Assembly (NCBI RefSeq): GCF_000716535.1
Contig: NZ_JNWV01000003.1
Span: 62,001-126,000 of the forward strand
Direction: 5' to 3'
DNA length: 64,000 nucleotides
Source: Streptomyces flaveolus
GTDB lineage: Bacteria > Actinomycetota > Actinomycetes > Streptomycetales > Streptomycetaceae
Position numbers and translations under genes: made by a program. Below are positions 24,653 to 33,580 of the stretch, one piece after another. Position 1 is the stretch's first letter. Every line of letters starts with the position of its first letter. The notes under the pieces were generated by a model. It was not told the origin of the DNA. It was given only the letters and a program-made list of their open reading frames with translations, and searched no databases.

Positions 24653-26131
24653 ATGGGGCGTGACGTCCCGGCGCTCGTCTTCACCCGCGAGGACCGCCGC
24701 CGGTACCGGATCAAGATGCAGGAGTGCCTGGACGCCTTCGCGCAGATGCTGCGTGAGGCACGGTTCGAGTCGGAGCGGCCACAGGTCGGCCTGGAGATCG
24801 AGCTGAACCTGGTCGACGACGACGCCGAGCCGGCGATGCGGAACACCGATGTGCTGGAGGCGATCTCCGACCCGGCCTGGGCCACCGAGCTGGGCCGGTT
24901 CAACCTGGAGATCAACGTACCGCCCCGGCGGCTGACGGCGGGCGGTCCCGACGCCTGGGAGTCGGAGATCCGGGCCGCGTTGAACCATGCCGACCAGCGG
25001 GCCCGTTCGGTCGGCACCCGGCTGCTCATGGTCGGGATCCTGCCCACCCTGCGGCAGGAGGACATCGGCGAGGACACCCTGTCGGAGAACCCCCGCTACC
25101 GCCTGCTCAACGACCAGGTCTTCGCGGCCCGCGGCGAGGACCTGCGCATTGAGATCGACGGAGGGGACCGGCTGCGCACGTACGCGGACACGATCACCCC
25201 GGAGGCCGCGTGCACGAGCACGCAGTTCCATCTGCAGGTGTCGCCGGAGGAGTTCGCCGACTACTGGAACGCGGCGCAGGCGATCGCCGGGGTGCAGGTG
25301 GCACTCGCGGCCAACTCCCCGTTCCTGTTCGGCAAGGAGCTGTGGCACGAGACACGGATCCCGCTGTTCGAGCAGGCCACGGACACCCGCCCGGAGGAGA
25401 TCAAGGTGCAGGGGGTACGGCCCCGGGTGTGGTTCGGGGAGCGGTGGATCAACAGCGTCTTCGACCTGTTCGAGGAGAACCTGCGGTACTTCCCGGCCCT
25501 CCTGCCCCTCTGCGACGAGCAGGACCCGGCGGAGACGCTGGACCGCGGCGACACCCCCGAGCTGTCCGAACTGACCCTGCATAACGGCACGATCTACCGC
25601 TGGAACCGGCCGGTCTACGCCGTCGCGAACGACCTGCCGCACGTCCGGGTGGAGAACCGGGTGCTGCCCGCCGGCCCGACCGTGGCCGACACCCTCGCCA
25701 ACGGCGCCTTCTACTACGGCCTCACCCGGGCCCTGGTGGAGGAGGACCGGCCGGTGTGGTCGCGGATGTCCTTCTCGGCCGCCGAGGACAACCTGCACGC
25801 CGCCGCCCGGCACGGCATCGACGCGCTGCTGTACTGGCCCGGGATGGGCGAGGTGCCGGTGCCCGAGCTGGTGCTGCGACGGCTGCTGCCGCTCGCGCAC
25901 CGCGGCCTGGAGCGCTCGGGCATGGACGCGGCGTGGCGGGAGCCGCTGCTCGGCGTCATCGAGCAGCGCTGCGTCACGGCACGCAACGGCGCGGTGTGGC
26001 AGAAGGAGATGTTCCATCACCTCGCCGGGACCACGCACGCCGGCCGGCACGAGGCACTGCGCCGGATGACCCAGGTGTACATCGACTACATGCACCTCAA
26101 CGCGCCGGTGCACACCTGGCCGGTGGACTGA
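24653..26131 (+). CDS. GCS2-type carboxylate-amine ligase (glutamate-cysteine ligase family)
   Basis: ATP-dependent ligase of 492 residues from the GCS2 group. The ATP/metal motif VGLEIELNLVD (about 42) and the FNLEINVPPR strand that follows are diagnostic, with later motifs STQFHLQVSPEEFADYWNA, AANSPFLFGKELW and RVENRVLPAGPTVADTLAN. It would join glutamate or a similar acid to an amine. ATG 24653 has GGAGG five bases upstream; GTG 24626 would add nine residues. Single gene; the exact product (gamma-glutamylcysteine or another amide) cannot be stated. Actinobacteria make mycothiol rather than glutathione, so a different role is quite possible. Confidence 0.85.
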   Translation: MGRDVPALVFTREDRRRYRIKMQECLDAFAQMLREARFESERPQVGLEIELNLVDDDAEPAMRNTDVLEAISDPAWATELGRFNLEINVPPRRLTAGGPDAWESEIRAALNHADQRARSVGTRLLMVGILPTLRQEDIGEDTLSENPRYRLLNDQVFAARGEDLRIEIDGGDRLRTYADTITPEAACTSTQFHLQVSPEEFADYWNAAQAIAGVQVALAANSPFLFGKELWHETRIPLFEQATDTRPEEIKVQGVRPRVWFGERWINSVFDLFEENLRYFPALLPLCDEQDPAETLDRGDTPELSELTLHNGTIYRWNRPVYAVANDLPHVRVENRVLPAGPTVADTLANGAFYYGLTRALVEEDRPVWSRMSFSAAEDNLHAAARHGIDALLYWPGMGEVPVPELVLRRLLPLAHRGLERSGMDAAWREPLLGVIEQRCVTARNGAVWQKEMFHHLAGTTHAGRHEALRRMTQVYIDYMHLNAPVHTWPVD

Positions 26132-26263
26132 CGAGGCGTTGAGCCGCCGGGGCGCCGGGCGATCACCGGTCAGGCGTAGGACGGTCCTCGCCGCGGGACG
26201 GTCATCGCGGTGTGCGCCGTAGAGGACCCGTGACGGGTGTGGGGGCGGCCGCTCCCGGCTCCG

Positions 26264-26653
26264 CTAGCCGCGCGCCCCGGCCGGCCGTTCCAGGTTCTCG
26301 GTGCAGCCCGAGACGACCGGCAGATAGGTCTTGGCCCACTCCCCCAGTTTGCGCAGGGCGGGTTCCAGGGCGGCGCCGGACTCGGTCAGCCGGTAGGACA
26401 CGCGCAGCGGGGGACCCTCGTCGACCTCGCGCAGGACGAGGCCGGCCGCGCCGAGCTCGGCGAGCCGGTCGGAGAGCATGCGTTCGCTGATGCCGGGGAT
26501 GGCCCGCCGCAGGTCGGCGAAGTACGCGGGCTGTTCGACGAGGACGGCCACGATCGGGCCGCTCCAACGTTTTCCGAGCAACTGGAAGACACGCGTGATG
26601 CCGTCGTCCACCCGTTTGCATGCCGCGCTGTCGTGGTTCTGCTCCGCCGCCAT
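26264..26653 (-). CDS. HxlR-family regulator, probably redox-sensing
   Basis: Winged-helix regulator of 129 residues of the HxlR/YodB type: CKRVDDGITRVFQLLGKRWSGPIVAVL then the recognition helix ISERMLSDRLAELGAAGLV. A single Cys at residue 12, at the position used by redox-active HxlR members, precedes the helix. It is divergent from the azoreductase gene with a 133-base shared promoter region, so it probably represses that gene and responds to quinones or other electrophiles; this is inference from family and position. ATG 26653 follows AGGGG. Confidence 0.88.
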   Translation of the reverse strand: MAAEQNHDSAACKRVDDGITRVFQLLGKRWSGPIVAVLVEQPAYFADLRRAIPGISERMLSDRLAELGAAGLVLREVDEGPPLRVSYRLTESGAALEPALRKLGEWAKTYLPVVSGCTENLERPAGARG

Positions 26654-26661
26654 GCCCCTAG

Positions 26662-26698
26662 CTTACTACCCCACCGTAGGGGGCTGAAGAAAAGTAAG
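26662..26698. promoter_or_regulatory. Candidate HxlR operator between hxlR-like and azoR genes
   Basis: Inverted repeat CTTACT (26662-26667) and AGTAAG (26693-26698) in an A+T-richer patch next to the regulator's start. Arms are short, so the call is tentative. Confidence 0.45.
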
Positions 26699-26786
26699 TC
26701 GATGTGTTAAACATAGCTCTGTACGAAACGTGAGCCGCCGCTTTCGGGCGTCCGGCCGTCCTGCCCTATTTCAGGAGAAATCCCCC

Positions 26787-27437
26787 ATGCCCACCCTGCT
26801 GCACATCGACTCGTCCGTGTTCTCGACCGAAGCGTCGGCTTCCCGTGCCGTGACGGAGGCCTTCCGCAAGCACTGGAAGGAGGAGCACCCGCAGGGCACG
26901 GTCGTCTACCGCGACCTGGCGGCGGCACCCGTGCCGCACCTCTCGGCGGAGGCGCACCTCGCCGGCTTCGTCCCCCCGTCCGCGCACACGCCCGAGCAGG
27001 CCGCCGTCTTCGCGGAGCGCGTCAAGCTGATCGAGGAGCTGGAGCAGGCCGACGCGGTGCTGATCGGCGCCCCGATGTACAACTACACGATCCCCTCGAC
27101 CCTGAAGGCCTGGCTGGACAACGTGATCCTGTTCGGCCGCACCGCGGGCGAGACCCCGTCGGCCAAGGGCACCCCGGTGACCGTCGTGGCCAGCCGCGGC
27201 GGCTCCTACGCGCCGGGCACCCCGCGCGAGGGGTACGAGTACGTCCAGAACTACCTCACGGCCGTCCTCGCCGACGCGCTGGGCATGGACCTGGACTTCA
27301 TCGTCCCGGAGCTGACCATGGCCCCGCAGAACCCGGCGATGGCCGAGCTGATCCCGCTGTACGAGGCCTCCCGCGACCAGGCCCTGGAGGCCGCGGCCAG
27401 CAAGGCCAAGCGGCTCGCGGAGCGCCTCGCGGCCTGA
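26787..27437 (+). CDS. azoR: FMN-dependent NADH azoreductase
   Basis: Flavodoxin-like quinone/azo reductase of 216 residues. N-terminal phosphate-binding LLHIDSSVFSTEASASRAV, then the family motif GAPMYNYTIPSTLKAWLDNV (about 96-115) and ASRGGSYAPGTPREGYEYV. It reduces azo dyes and quinones by two electrons with NADH, protecting against thiol-reactive quinones. ATG 26787 follows AGGAG. Divergent from the HxlR regulator, a common pairing in which the regulator controls the reductase. Confidence 0.92.
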   Translation: MPTLLHIDSSVFSTEASASRAVTEAFRKHWKEEHPQGTVVYRDLAAAPVPHLSAEAHLAGFVPPSAHTPEQAAVFAERVKLIEELEQADAVLIGAPMYNYTIPSTLKAWLDNVILFGRTAGETPSAKGTPVTVVASRGGSYAPGTPREGYEYVQNYLTAVLADALGMDLDFIVPELTMAPQNPAMAELIPLYEASRDQALEAAASKAKRLAERLAA

Positions 27438-27457
27438 CTCCTGCCGTACCGCACGAC

Positions 27458-27483
27458 GGACCCCGGGCGCGGGCGCCCGGGGT
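27458..27483. terminator. Bidirectional terminator between azoR and cache gene
   Basis: Perfect 11-bp stem GACCCCGGGCG/CGCCCGGGGTC with a 4-base loop between convergent genes. Confidence 0.7.
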
Positions 27484-27510
27484 CGCGCGCGCGTGGGGCC
27501 GCCGAAACGC

Positions 27511-28272
27511 TCAGGCCAGGACCAGCACCAGCGGCACGCCCGGGCACGGCACCAGCCGCAGGCCGTCGTACCCACCGGGCCGTCCGGCGGTGAGGAGCGC
27601 GCCGAAGTCCGGGCCCTTGGTGAGGGAGCCCGCCAGGTGGGCGGGGTCGGCGGAGGCGGCGACCCGGCCGCGGGCGTTCACCAGATGGGCCGGCCGGGAC
27701 AGGCCCCGCAGCAGCGGGAGCACGGCCGCCTCGAAGTGCCGCAGGTACACGTCGGCCGCCGCCACCCCGGCGAACCGCCCCTGGAACCGCACCGGTTCGG
27801 ACAGGGTGAGGCTGTACTCGTCGGAGCAGAGGTAGTCCACGTAGGGTCCGGCCACGGCGCGGCGCCCGGTGTCGCGGGGCAGCGCGAACCAGTCCCAGTG
27901 CGTGTAGTCGGAGTAGGCCGACCGGCCGGGGTCGAGATCGAGGAGGAGGGGGCGTACGGCGCCGTCGGCGCCCGCCTGCCACCACTCCAGCCAGGCCGGT
28001 ACGTCGGCCAGCAGACCGGGGGCCGCGACGAAGCCGGCACCGGAGACCAGTTCCTCGTGGTGCAGGCGCAGATGGAGGCCCGGGCGCAGGGCGGCGAGGT
28101 CGCGGCTGGCGGGCCGGCGCCCCTCGGCGGCCACTCGGTCCAGCAGGGCCGCGGTGTCGGCACGGGTCGCCGCGACCGACGCGAAGACGGCCTCCAGCGC
28201 GCCGCACACCCGGGCGGCCACCCATGCCTCCGGGTCCGTCGCGACGGTGGCGAGCCCGGCGCTGACGCCCAT
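27511..28272 (-). CDS. Free-standing cytoplasmic cache-domain protein
   Basis: Protein of 253 residues with a single cache (PAS-like ligand-binding) domain. SAYSDYTHWDWFALPRDTG, then AGPYVDYL, then VRFQGRFAGVAAADVYLRHFE match the pocket region of double-cache sensors that bind amino acids or amines. There is no signal peptide, membrane helix or output domain, so the protein appears cytosolic. ATG 28272 follows GGAGG. It lies 38 bases after the FadR-type regulator gene on the same strand and divergent from a polyamine-type importer, so it probably binds the imported compound or a derivative and acts with the regulator. That role is inference. Confidence 0.8.
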   Translation of the reverse strand: MGVSAGLATVATDPEAWVAARVCGALEAVFASVAATRADTAALLDRVAAEGRRPASRDLAALRPGLHLRLHHEELVSGAGFVAAPGLLADVPAWLEWWQAGADGAVRPLLLDLDPGRSAYSDYTHWDWFALPRDTGRRAVAGPYVDYLCSDEYSLTLSEPVRFQGRFAGVAAADVYLRHFEAAVLPLLRGLSRPAHLVNARGRVAASADPAHLAGSLTKGPDFGALLTAGRPGGYDGLRLVPCPGVPLVLVLA

Positions 28273-28310
28273 CGTGTCCTCCAGCGGACGAAGAACCGGA
28301 CGCGGCGCGG

Positions 28311-29060
28311 TCAGAGGGTGAGACGTACGGCAACGAGCCGCGCCGTCGACTCCCTGACGCACCGCTCGGCCAGCGTGCCGGCCGTTTCGTGCGCCCCATC
28401 TTGCACGGCGGAGATGACAGCGCGGTGACGGTCCGCAACTTCTTCACGATATGCGTCGTCGGCGAGGACGAGACAGAGCAGGGCGCCCACCTCGCTCTGC
28501 AGGGCGACCTGTTCGCGGGTGAGCCGGGCGGACTGCGCGGCGGCGGCGAGTTCGACGTGGAAGCGGCCGTACAGCCGGCTGCGCGCCGCCGCGTCCTCGG
28601 CGTGCGCCAGTTCCTCGGCCGTACGGCGCAGGGGCTGGAGGTCCGCGGGTTCGGTGCGCTGGGCGGCGAGCCGGGCGGCGGCGCCGGACAGGGCTGCCCA
28701 GTGGTCGCCGAGGTCGCGCAGCTCCTCGGTGCTCCAGCCGCGCAGCCGTGCCCTGAGCCGGTCGTCGGCGGGGACCTCGGGCAGGGAGACGAAGCTGCCG
28801 CCGCCGCGACCCCGGCGGGTGGTGACCAGGCCCTGCTGCCGCAGCGCCATGAGCGCCTCCCGCAGGGTGACCGTGGAGACGCCGAGGTGTCCGGCCAGTT
28901 CGGTCTCGCCGGGGAGCTGCTCGCCGTCGGCGAGGAGGCCCAGCTCTATGGCGTCGCCGAGGCGGCGGACGACCGCGTCCACACGGGCCCGGCTGTCCAC
29001 CGGGCTGAAGACCGCCTTGCGGGCGCCTCCGTCGATCTCGTGCTGCCTCACGGTCACCAC
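28311..29060 (-). CDS. GntR/FadR-family transcriptional regulator (FCD domain)
   Basis: Regulator of 249 residues. N-terminal winged helix: LPGETELAGHLGVSTVTLREALMALRQQGLVTTRRGRGGGSFV; C-terminal all-helical FCD ligand domain of about 130 residues with His in GRFHVEL and ADRHRAV at metal-site positions. GTG 29060 is used, but GTG 29051 with GAGG upstream is equally good. It is divergent from the ABC importer genes and in operon with the cache protein; it most likely represses the importer until the substrate is present. Confidence 0.9.
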   Translation of the reverse strand: MVTVRQHEIDGGARKAVFSPVDSRARVDAVVRRLGDAIELGLLADGEQLPGETELAGHLGVSTVTLREALMALRQQGLVTTRRGRGGGSFVSLPEVPADDRLRARLRGWSTEELRDLGDHWAALSGAAARLAAQRTEPADLQPLRRTAEELAHAEDAAARSRLYGRFHVELAAAAQSARLTREQVALQSEVGALLCLVLADDAYREEVADRHRAVISAVQDGAHETAGTLAERCVRESTARLVAVRLTL

Positions 29061-29161
29061 CTCGTGCGTTGACTCAAGCTTTACCTTAAGGGGACCTTGA
29101 GCTATGACCTATGACTTCATATGTTTACGGTTAACGTTCAGCGCGCCAGAAAGGTTCCCGT
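29061..29161. promoter_or_regulatory. Divergent promoter region with repeats (regulator/importer)
   Basis: A 101-base A+T-richer gap with CTCAAG (29073-29078) and CTTGAG (29096-29101) as an inverted repeat flanking the palindrome CCTTAAGG (29084-29091), then TATGAC twice (29103-29115). These are candidate sites for the FadR-type regulator. Confidence 0.5.
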
Positions 29162-30193
29162 ATGGAGGGAGTGGCGATCCGGCTCCAGGGCCTCGCCAAG
29201 TCGTTCGGCGGCACCACCGCCGTCGACGGGGTCGACCTGGAGATCCGGGACGGCGAGTTCTTCTCGATGCTCGGGCCGTCCGGCTCCGGGAAAACGACGG
29301 TGCTGCGGCTCGTCGCCGGTTTCGAGACCCCCGACCAGGGCCGGATCGAACTCGCCGGGCAGGAGGTCACCGGTCTCGCCCCGTTCGAACGGGACGTGCA
29401 CACCGTCTTCCAGGACTACGCCCTGTTCCCGCACATGACGGTCGAACAGAACGTCGCCTACGGGTTGAGGATCCGCCGGATACCCAAGGCGGAACGCCTG
29501 GTCCGCGCCCGCAAGGCGCTGGCCGAGGTCCGCCTCGAAGGCTACGGACAGCGGCGGCCCGCCCAGCTCTCCGGCGGGCAGCGCCAACGCGTCGCACTCG
29601 CCCGCGCGCTCGTCGGCCGCCCCCGTGTCCTGCTCCTGGACGAGCCGCTCGGCGCGCTCGACCTGAAGCTGCGCGAGCAGATGCAGGTCGAACTCAAGGC
29701 CATCCAGCGGGAAGTGGGCATCACCTTCGTCTTCGTCACCCACGACCAGGAGGAGGCCCTGACGATGAGCGACCGGATCGCCGTCTTCGACCAGGGCCGC
29801 ATCGCCCAGGTCGGCACCCCCGCGGAGATCTACGAACGCCCCGCGACCCCCTTCGTCGCCTCCTTCGTCGGCACCTCCAACCTGCTCGAAGGCGAGGCCG
29901 CGCACCGGATCACCGGCTCCGCCGGCACGTACAACATCCGCCCGGAGAAGATCCGCGTCCTGAAGGAGTCCGCCGAGGCCGACGAGCCCGAGCACGCCAC
30001 GGCCACCGGCACCGTCGCCGAGGTCGTCTACCTCGGCGACGCCACCCGCTTCCTGGTCGACCTGGACGGCGGCGGCCGGCTCACCGCGCTCCAGCAGAAC
30101 CTGGAGACCTCCTCGGCGGACGTCGCCGCCTACCGCGGCACCCGGGTCCGCCTCCAGTGGCACCGCCGGCACGCCGTCCGGCTCCCCTCCTGA
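29162..30193 (+). CDS. ABC importer ATPase, polyamine type (PotA-like)
   Basis: ATPase subunit of 343 residues. Walker A MLGPSGSGKTT, Q-loop VFQDYALFPHMTVEQNV, signature LSGGQRQRVALARAL, Walker B VLLLDEPLGALD and switch FVFVTHDQEEA are all intact, followed by a C-terminal TOBE domain (NIRPEKIRVL onward). The set of four genes that follows (binding protein, two permeases) completes the importer. ATG 29162 follows AAAGG. Confidence 0.93.
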   Translation: MEGVAIRLQGLAKSFGGTTAVDGVDLEIRDGEFFSMLGPSGSGKTTVLRLVAGFETPDQGRIELAGQEVTGLAPFERDVHTVFQDYALFPHMTVEQNVAYGLRIRRIPKAERLVRARKALAEVRLEGYGQRRPAQLSGGQRQRVALARALVGRPRVLLLDEPLGALDLKLREQMQVELKAIQREVGITFVFVTHDQEEALTMSDRIAVFDQGRIAQVGTPAEIYERPATPFVASFVGTSNLLEGEAAHRITGSAGTYNIRPEKIRVLKESAEADEPEHATATGTVAEVVYLGDATRFLVDLDGGGRLTALQQNLETSSADVAAYRGTRVRLQWHRRHAVRLPS

Positions 30194-30221
30194 CACCGTC
30201 CCCCTCCCCCTGGAGAACGTC

Positions 30222-31421
30222 GTGCGTCTCACCCGTACCCTGCGCGCCTCTGCCGTCTGCGCCGCCGCGCTGCTGCTCGCCGCCGCCTGCGACTCCTCCG
30301 GCTCCGGCGGTACGTCCGCCACCGGCCTCAACCCGCCCGACCTCAAGGCCCCCACGAAGCTCGGAAAGACCGAAGGCCAGGTCAACCTCATCGCCTGGGC
30401 CGGCTACGTCGAGGACGGCTCCAACGACCCCAAGACGGACTGGGTCTCCGGCTTCGAGAAGCAGACGGGGTGCCAGGTCCACTCCAAGGTCGCCGCCAGC
30501 TCCGACGAGATGGTCAAGCTGATGAAGACCGGCGAGTACGACGCCGTCTCCGCCTCCGGCGACGCCTCGCTGCGCCTGATCGCCTCCGGTGACGCGGCCC
30601 CCGTCAACACCGACCTGGTCCCCAACTACAAGGACATCTTCGGCGGGTTGAAGAACGGCGCCTGGAACTCCGTCAAGGGGAAGATGTACGGCATCCCGCA
30701 CGGCCGCGGCGCCAACCTCCTGATGTACGACACGGCGAAGGTCAAGCCCGCGCCCACCTCCTGGTCCGCCGTCTTCGACGACGCCGCGCGGTACAAGGGG
30801 CACGTCACCGCGTACGACTCGCCGATCTACATCGCCGACGCGGCCCTGTATCTGAAGGCCACCAAGCCCGAGTTGAAGATCAAGGACCCGTACGCGCTCG
30901 ACCAGAAGCAGTTCGACGCGGCCGTGGCGCTGCTGAAACAGCAGAACGCCAACGTCGGCGAGTACTGGAGCGACTACCTCAAGGAGGTCTCCGCCTTCAA
31001 GAGCGGGGACTCGGTCGTCGGCACGACCTGGCAGGTCATCGCCAACCTCGCCGCCTCCGAGGGCGCGAAGGTCAAGGCGCTGGTCCCGAAGGAGGGTTCG
31101 ACGGGCTGGTCGGACACCTGGATGGTCTCCGCCAAGGCCAAGCACCCCAACTGCGCCTACAAGTGGCTGGACTGGATCGTCTCCCCCAAGGTCAACGCCC
31201 AGGTCGCCGAGTACTTCGGCGAGGCCCCCGCCAACTCCAAGGCGTGCGCCGAGACCAGCGACAAGAACTTCTGCACGGTCTACCACGCCACAGACGAGGA
31301 CTACTGGAAGAAGATCGCCTTCTGGAACACGCCCATCGAGCAGTGCCTCGACGGCCGCAAGGACGTCCGTTGCGTCCCGTACGCCAAGTGGGTGCAGGCC
31401 TGGACCGAGATCAAGGGCTGA
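30222..31421 (+). CDS. Lipoprotein substrate-binding protein of polyamine-type ABC importer
   Basis: Secreted binding lipoprotein of 399 residues; the signal peptide ends in the lipobox LLAAACDSS (Cys about 24). The mature part belongs to the PotD/PotF-like group (NLIAWAGYVEDGS, SAGDASLRLIASGDAAPVN region, GIPHGRGANLLMYDT, then TWMVSAKAKHPNCAYKWLDWIVSPKVNAQVAEYFGEAP). Four cysteines late in the protein may form disulphides. GTG start 28 bases after the ATPase gene. The ligand is probably a polyamine or related amine; a putrescine/spermidine choice cannot be made. Confidence 0.9.
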   Translation: MRLTRTLRASAVCAAALLLAAACDSSGSGGTSATGLNPPDLKAPTKLGKTEGQVNLIAWAGYVEDGSNDPKTDWVSGFEKQTGCQVHSKVAASSDEMVKLMKTGEYDAVSASGDASLRLIASGDAAPVNTDLVPNYKDIFGGLKNGAWNSVKGKMYGIPHGRGANLLMYDTAKVKPAPTSWSAVFDDAARYKGHVTAYDSPIYIADAALYLKATKPELKIKDPYALDQKQFDAAVALLKQQNANVGEYWSDYLKEVSAFKSGDSVVGTTWQVIANLAASEGAKVKALVPKEGSTGWSDTWMVSAKAKHPNCAYKWLDWIVSPKVNAQVAEYFGEAPANSKACAETSDKNFCTVYHATDEDYWKKIAFWNTPIEQCLDGRKDVRCVPYAKWVQAWTEIKG

Positions 31422-31424
31422 GCC

Positions 31425-32318
31425 GTGACGACCGATCTGCCGACCGCCGCCGGCCGGGGCACCGTCCGGCGGCTCGCCGGAACCCTGCACCGCAGACCCC
31501 GGCTGCGGCTGGCCCTCCTGCTCACCGCCCCGCTGCTCTGGCTCGCCGTCCTCTACCTCGGCTCGCTCGCGGTGCTGTTCGTCTCCGCCTTCTGGACGAC
31601 GGACTCCTTCACCTCCCAGGTGGTGAAGGTCTGGTCGACGGACAACTTCCACGCGCTGTTCACGACTCCGGTCTTCCGTCAGGTGATCCTGCGCAGCGTC
31701 GGGGTGGCCCTCGCGGTGACCGCGCTGTGCGCGGTGATCGCCTTCCCGGTCGCCTTCTACACCGCCCGCGTGGCCCGGCCCAAGTGGCGTCCGCTGCTCG
31801 TCGTGGCCATCCTCACCCCGCTGTGGGCGAGCTACCTGGTCAAGGTGTACGCCTGGCGGCTGATCCTCTCCGAGGGCGGCCTCGCCGACTGGATGCTCGC
31901 GCCGTTCGGGCTGAGCGGCCCCGGCTACGGCCTGCCCGCCACGGTCCTCACCCTGACCTACCTCTGGCTGCCGTACATGATCCTGCCGATCCACACGGCG
32001 CTGGAACAGCTCCCGGCCAACCTGCTCGACGCCTCCGCCGACCTCGGCGCACGGCCGGGACGGACCTTCCGTTCGGTCGTCCTGCCCATGGTGCTGCCCT
32101 CGGTCGCCGCCGGCTCGGTGTTCACCTTCTCGCTCAGCCTCGGCGACTACATCACCGTGCAGATCGTCGGCGGCAAGACCCAGCTGATCGGCAACCTCGT
32201 CTACTCCAACATCGAACTCAACCTGCCCATGGCCGCCGCCCTCGGCACCGTGCCCGTGGCCGTGATCGTCCTGTACCTGCTGGCGATCCGCCGCACGGGC
32301 GCCCTGAACAGCCTGTAG
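31425..32318 (+). CDS. ABC importer permease 1 (PotB-like)
   Basis: Inner-membrane subunit of 297 residues with six hydrophobic segments and the EAA-type coupling loop DASADLGARPGRTFRSVVLP (about 203-222). GTG start 3 bases after the binding-protein stop, so tightly coupled. Confidence 0.92.
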   Translation: MTTDLPTAAGRGTVRRLAGTLHRRPRLRLALLLTAPLLWLAVLYLGSLAVLFVSAFWTTDSFTSQVVKVWSTDNFHALFTTPVFRQVILRSVGVALAVTALCAVIAFPVAFYTARVARPKWRPLLVVAILTPLWASYLVKVYAWRLILSEGGLADWMLAPFGLSGPGYGLPATVLTLTYLWLPYMILPIHTALEQLPANLLDASADLGARPGRTFRSVVLPMVLPSVAAGSVFTFSLSLGDYITVQIVGGKTQLIGNLVYSNIELNLPMAAALGTVPVAVIVLYLLAIRRTGALNSL

Positions 32319-32358
32319 CCCGCCCGCACACCCGGAGAACTCGGAGAAGAAGGCCGCC

Positions 32359-33174
32359 ATGCACCTCAGCCGCACCGCGCGCATCGCCCTGCGCATCGGC
32401 GCCGGGCTCGGCTTCGCGGTGATCTACGTCCCGCTGCTGCTCGTCCTGGTCAACTCCCTCAACCCGGACCGCAGCGCGAGCTGGCCGCCGCCGGGCCTCA
32501 CCGTGCGCTGGTGGTCGGTGGCCGCGCACAACTCCGGTGCCCGCGAAGCCCTGTGGGTGTCGGTGAAGGCGGGGCTGGGCGCGACCGCCGTCGCGCTGGT
32601 CCTCGGCACGCTGATCGCGTTCGCCGTGGCCCGGCACCGCTTCTTCGGCCGGGACACGGTGTCCTTCGTCGTGGTGCTGCCGATCGCGCTGCCCGGCATC
32701 GTCACGGGGATCGCCCTCAACTCGGCCTTCAGCACGGTGCTGGAGCCGCTCGGTGTGGGGCTCGGCCTGTTCACCGTGATCGTCGGGCACGCCACCTTCT
32801 GCATCGTCGTGGTCTTCAACAACGTGGTGGCCCGGCTCCGCCGTACGGCCCGCTCGTACGAGGAGGCGGCCATGGACCTCGGCGCGACCACCTTCCGCGC
32901 CTTCGTGGACATCACCTTCCCGCTGGTCCGCTCCGCGCTGCTGGCGGGCGGCCTGCTCGCCTTCGCCCTGTCCTTCGACGAGATCGTGGTCACCACGTTC
33001 ACCGCGGGGCCGGGCATCGAGACGCTGCCCATCTGGATCTTCGACAACATGACCCGGCCGCAGCAGGCGCCGGTGGTGAACGTCGTGGCCGCCGTCCTCG
33101 TCCTGCTGTCGGTGATCCCGATCTACCTCGCCCAGCGGCTGTCGGCGGACACGGCGACGTCCAGCCGGGTGTGA
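32359..33174 (+). CDS. ABC importer permease 2 (PotC-like)
   Basis: Second permease of 271 residues, six hydrophobic segments, coupling loop EEAAMDLGATTFRAFVDITF (about 172-191). Starts 40 bases after permease 1 with GAGAAG upstream of ATG 32359. Completes the four-gene importer, which is under the divergent FadR-type regulator. Confidence 0.92.
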   Translation: MHLSRTARIALRIGAGLGFAVIYVPLLLVLVNSLNPDRSASWPPPGLTVRWWSVAAHNSGAREALWVSVKAGLGATAVALVLGTLIAFAVARHRFFGRDTVSFVVVLPIALPGIVTGIALNSAFSTVLEPLGVGLGLFTVIVGHATFCIVVVFNNVVARLRRTARSYEEAAMDLGATTFRAFVDITFPLVRSALLAGGLLAFALSFDEIVVTTFTAGPGIETLPIWIFDNMTRPQQAPVVNVVAAVLVLLSVIPIYLAQRLSADTATSSRV

Positions 33175-33235
33175 ACGGCGACGACACCCGCGCGGTGCGG
33201 GCCCCCCGGGTCCGGGCTGATGCAAACCTGCGCCC

Positions 33236-33517
33236 ATGAAGAACCCTCCCGCCATCACCCGTTACGTCGACCGGGTCACCGCCGGCCCGGGCGGCGCGAT
33301 GACCGACGAGGCCGGCGTCATCACCGGCGATCTCACCGTCGCGACCATCCTGAGCCCCGACGGCCACAGCGTGCGCGTCGCCATCCAGCACTCCGGCAGC
33401 GACACCTGGTACACGCTCGCCGGCAGTCCCGCCCCGGTGCCCGCCGGGCAGCTCGCGGCCTACCACCGTGACCTGCTCGGCCGGATCCGCCGTGGGGGCG
33501 GCACCCGGGCCACCTGA
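33236..33517 (+). CDS. Small protein of unknown function
   Basis: 93 residues, soluble, beta-rich in the middle (ATILSPDGHSVRVAIQHSGSDTWYTLAGSP). No family recognised. It starts 61 bases after the importer operon with no clear ribosome site; coding is supported by codon usage and lack of a competing frame. Confidence 0.6.
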   Translation: MKNPPAITRYVDRVTAGPGGAMTDEAGVITGDLTVATILSPDGHSVRVAIQHSGSDTWYTLAGSPAPVPAGQLAAYHRDLLGRIRRGGGTRAT

Positions 33518-33580
33518 GCCGGCGCGCCCCGGGCAGGCCGGCCCGTCCCCGGGTTTCGGCGCGGGCCCCCGGGGGAGTCG

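Noticed and set aside
30081..32396. 771-codon minus-strand frame across the ABC importer
   Set aside because: Antisense shadow; the importer genes are complete with all family motifs.
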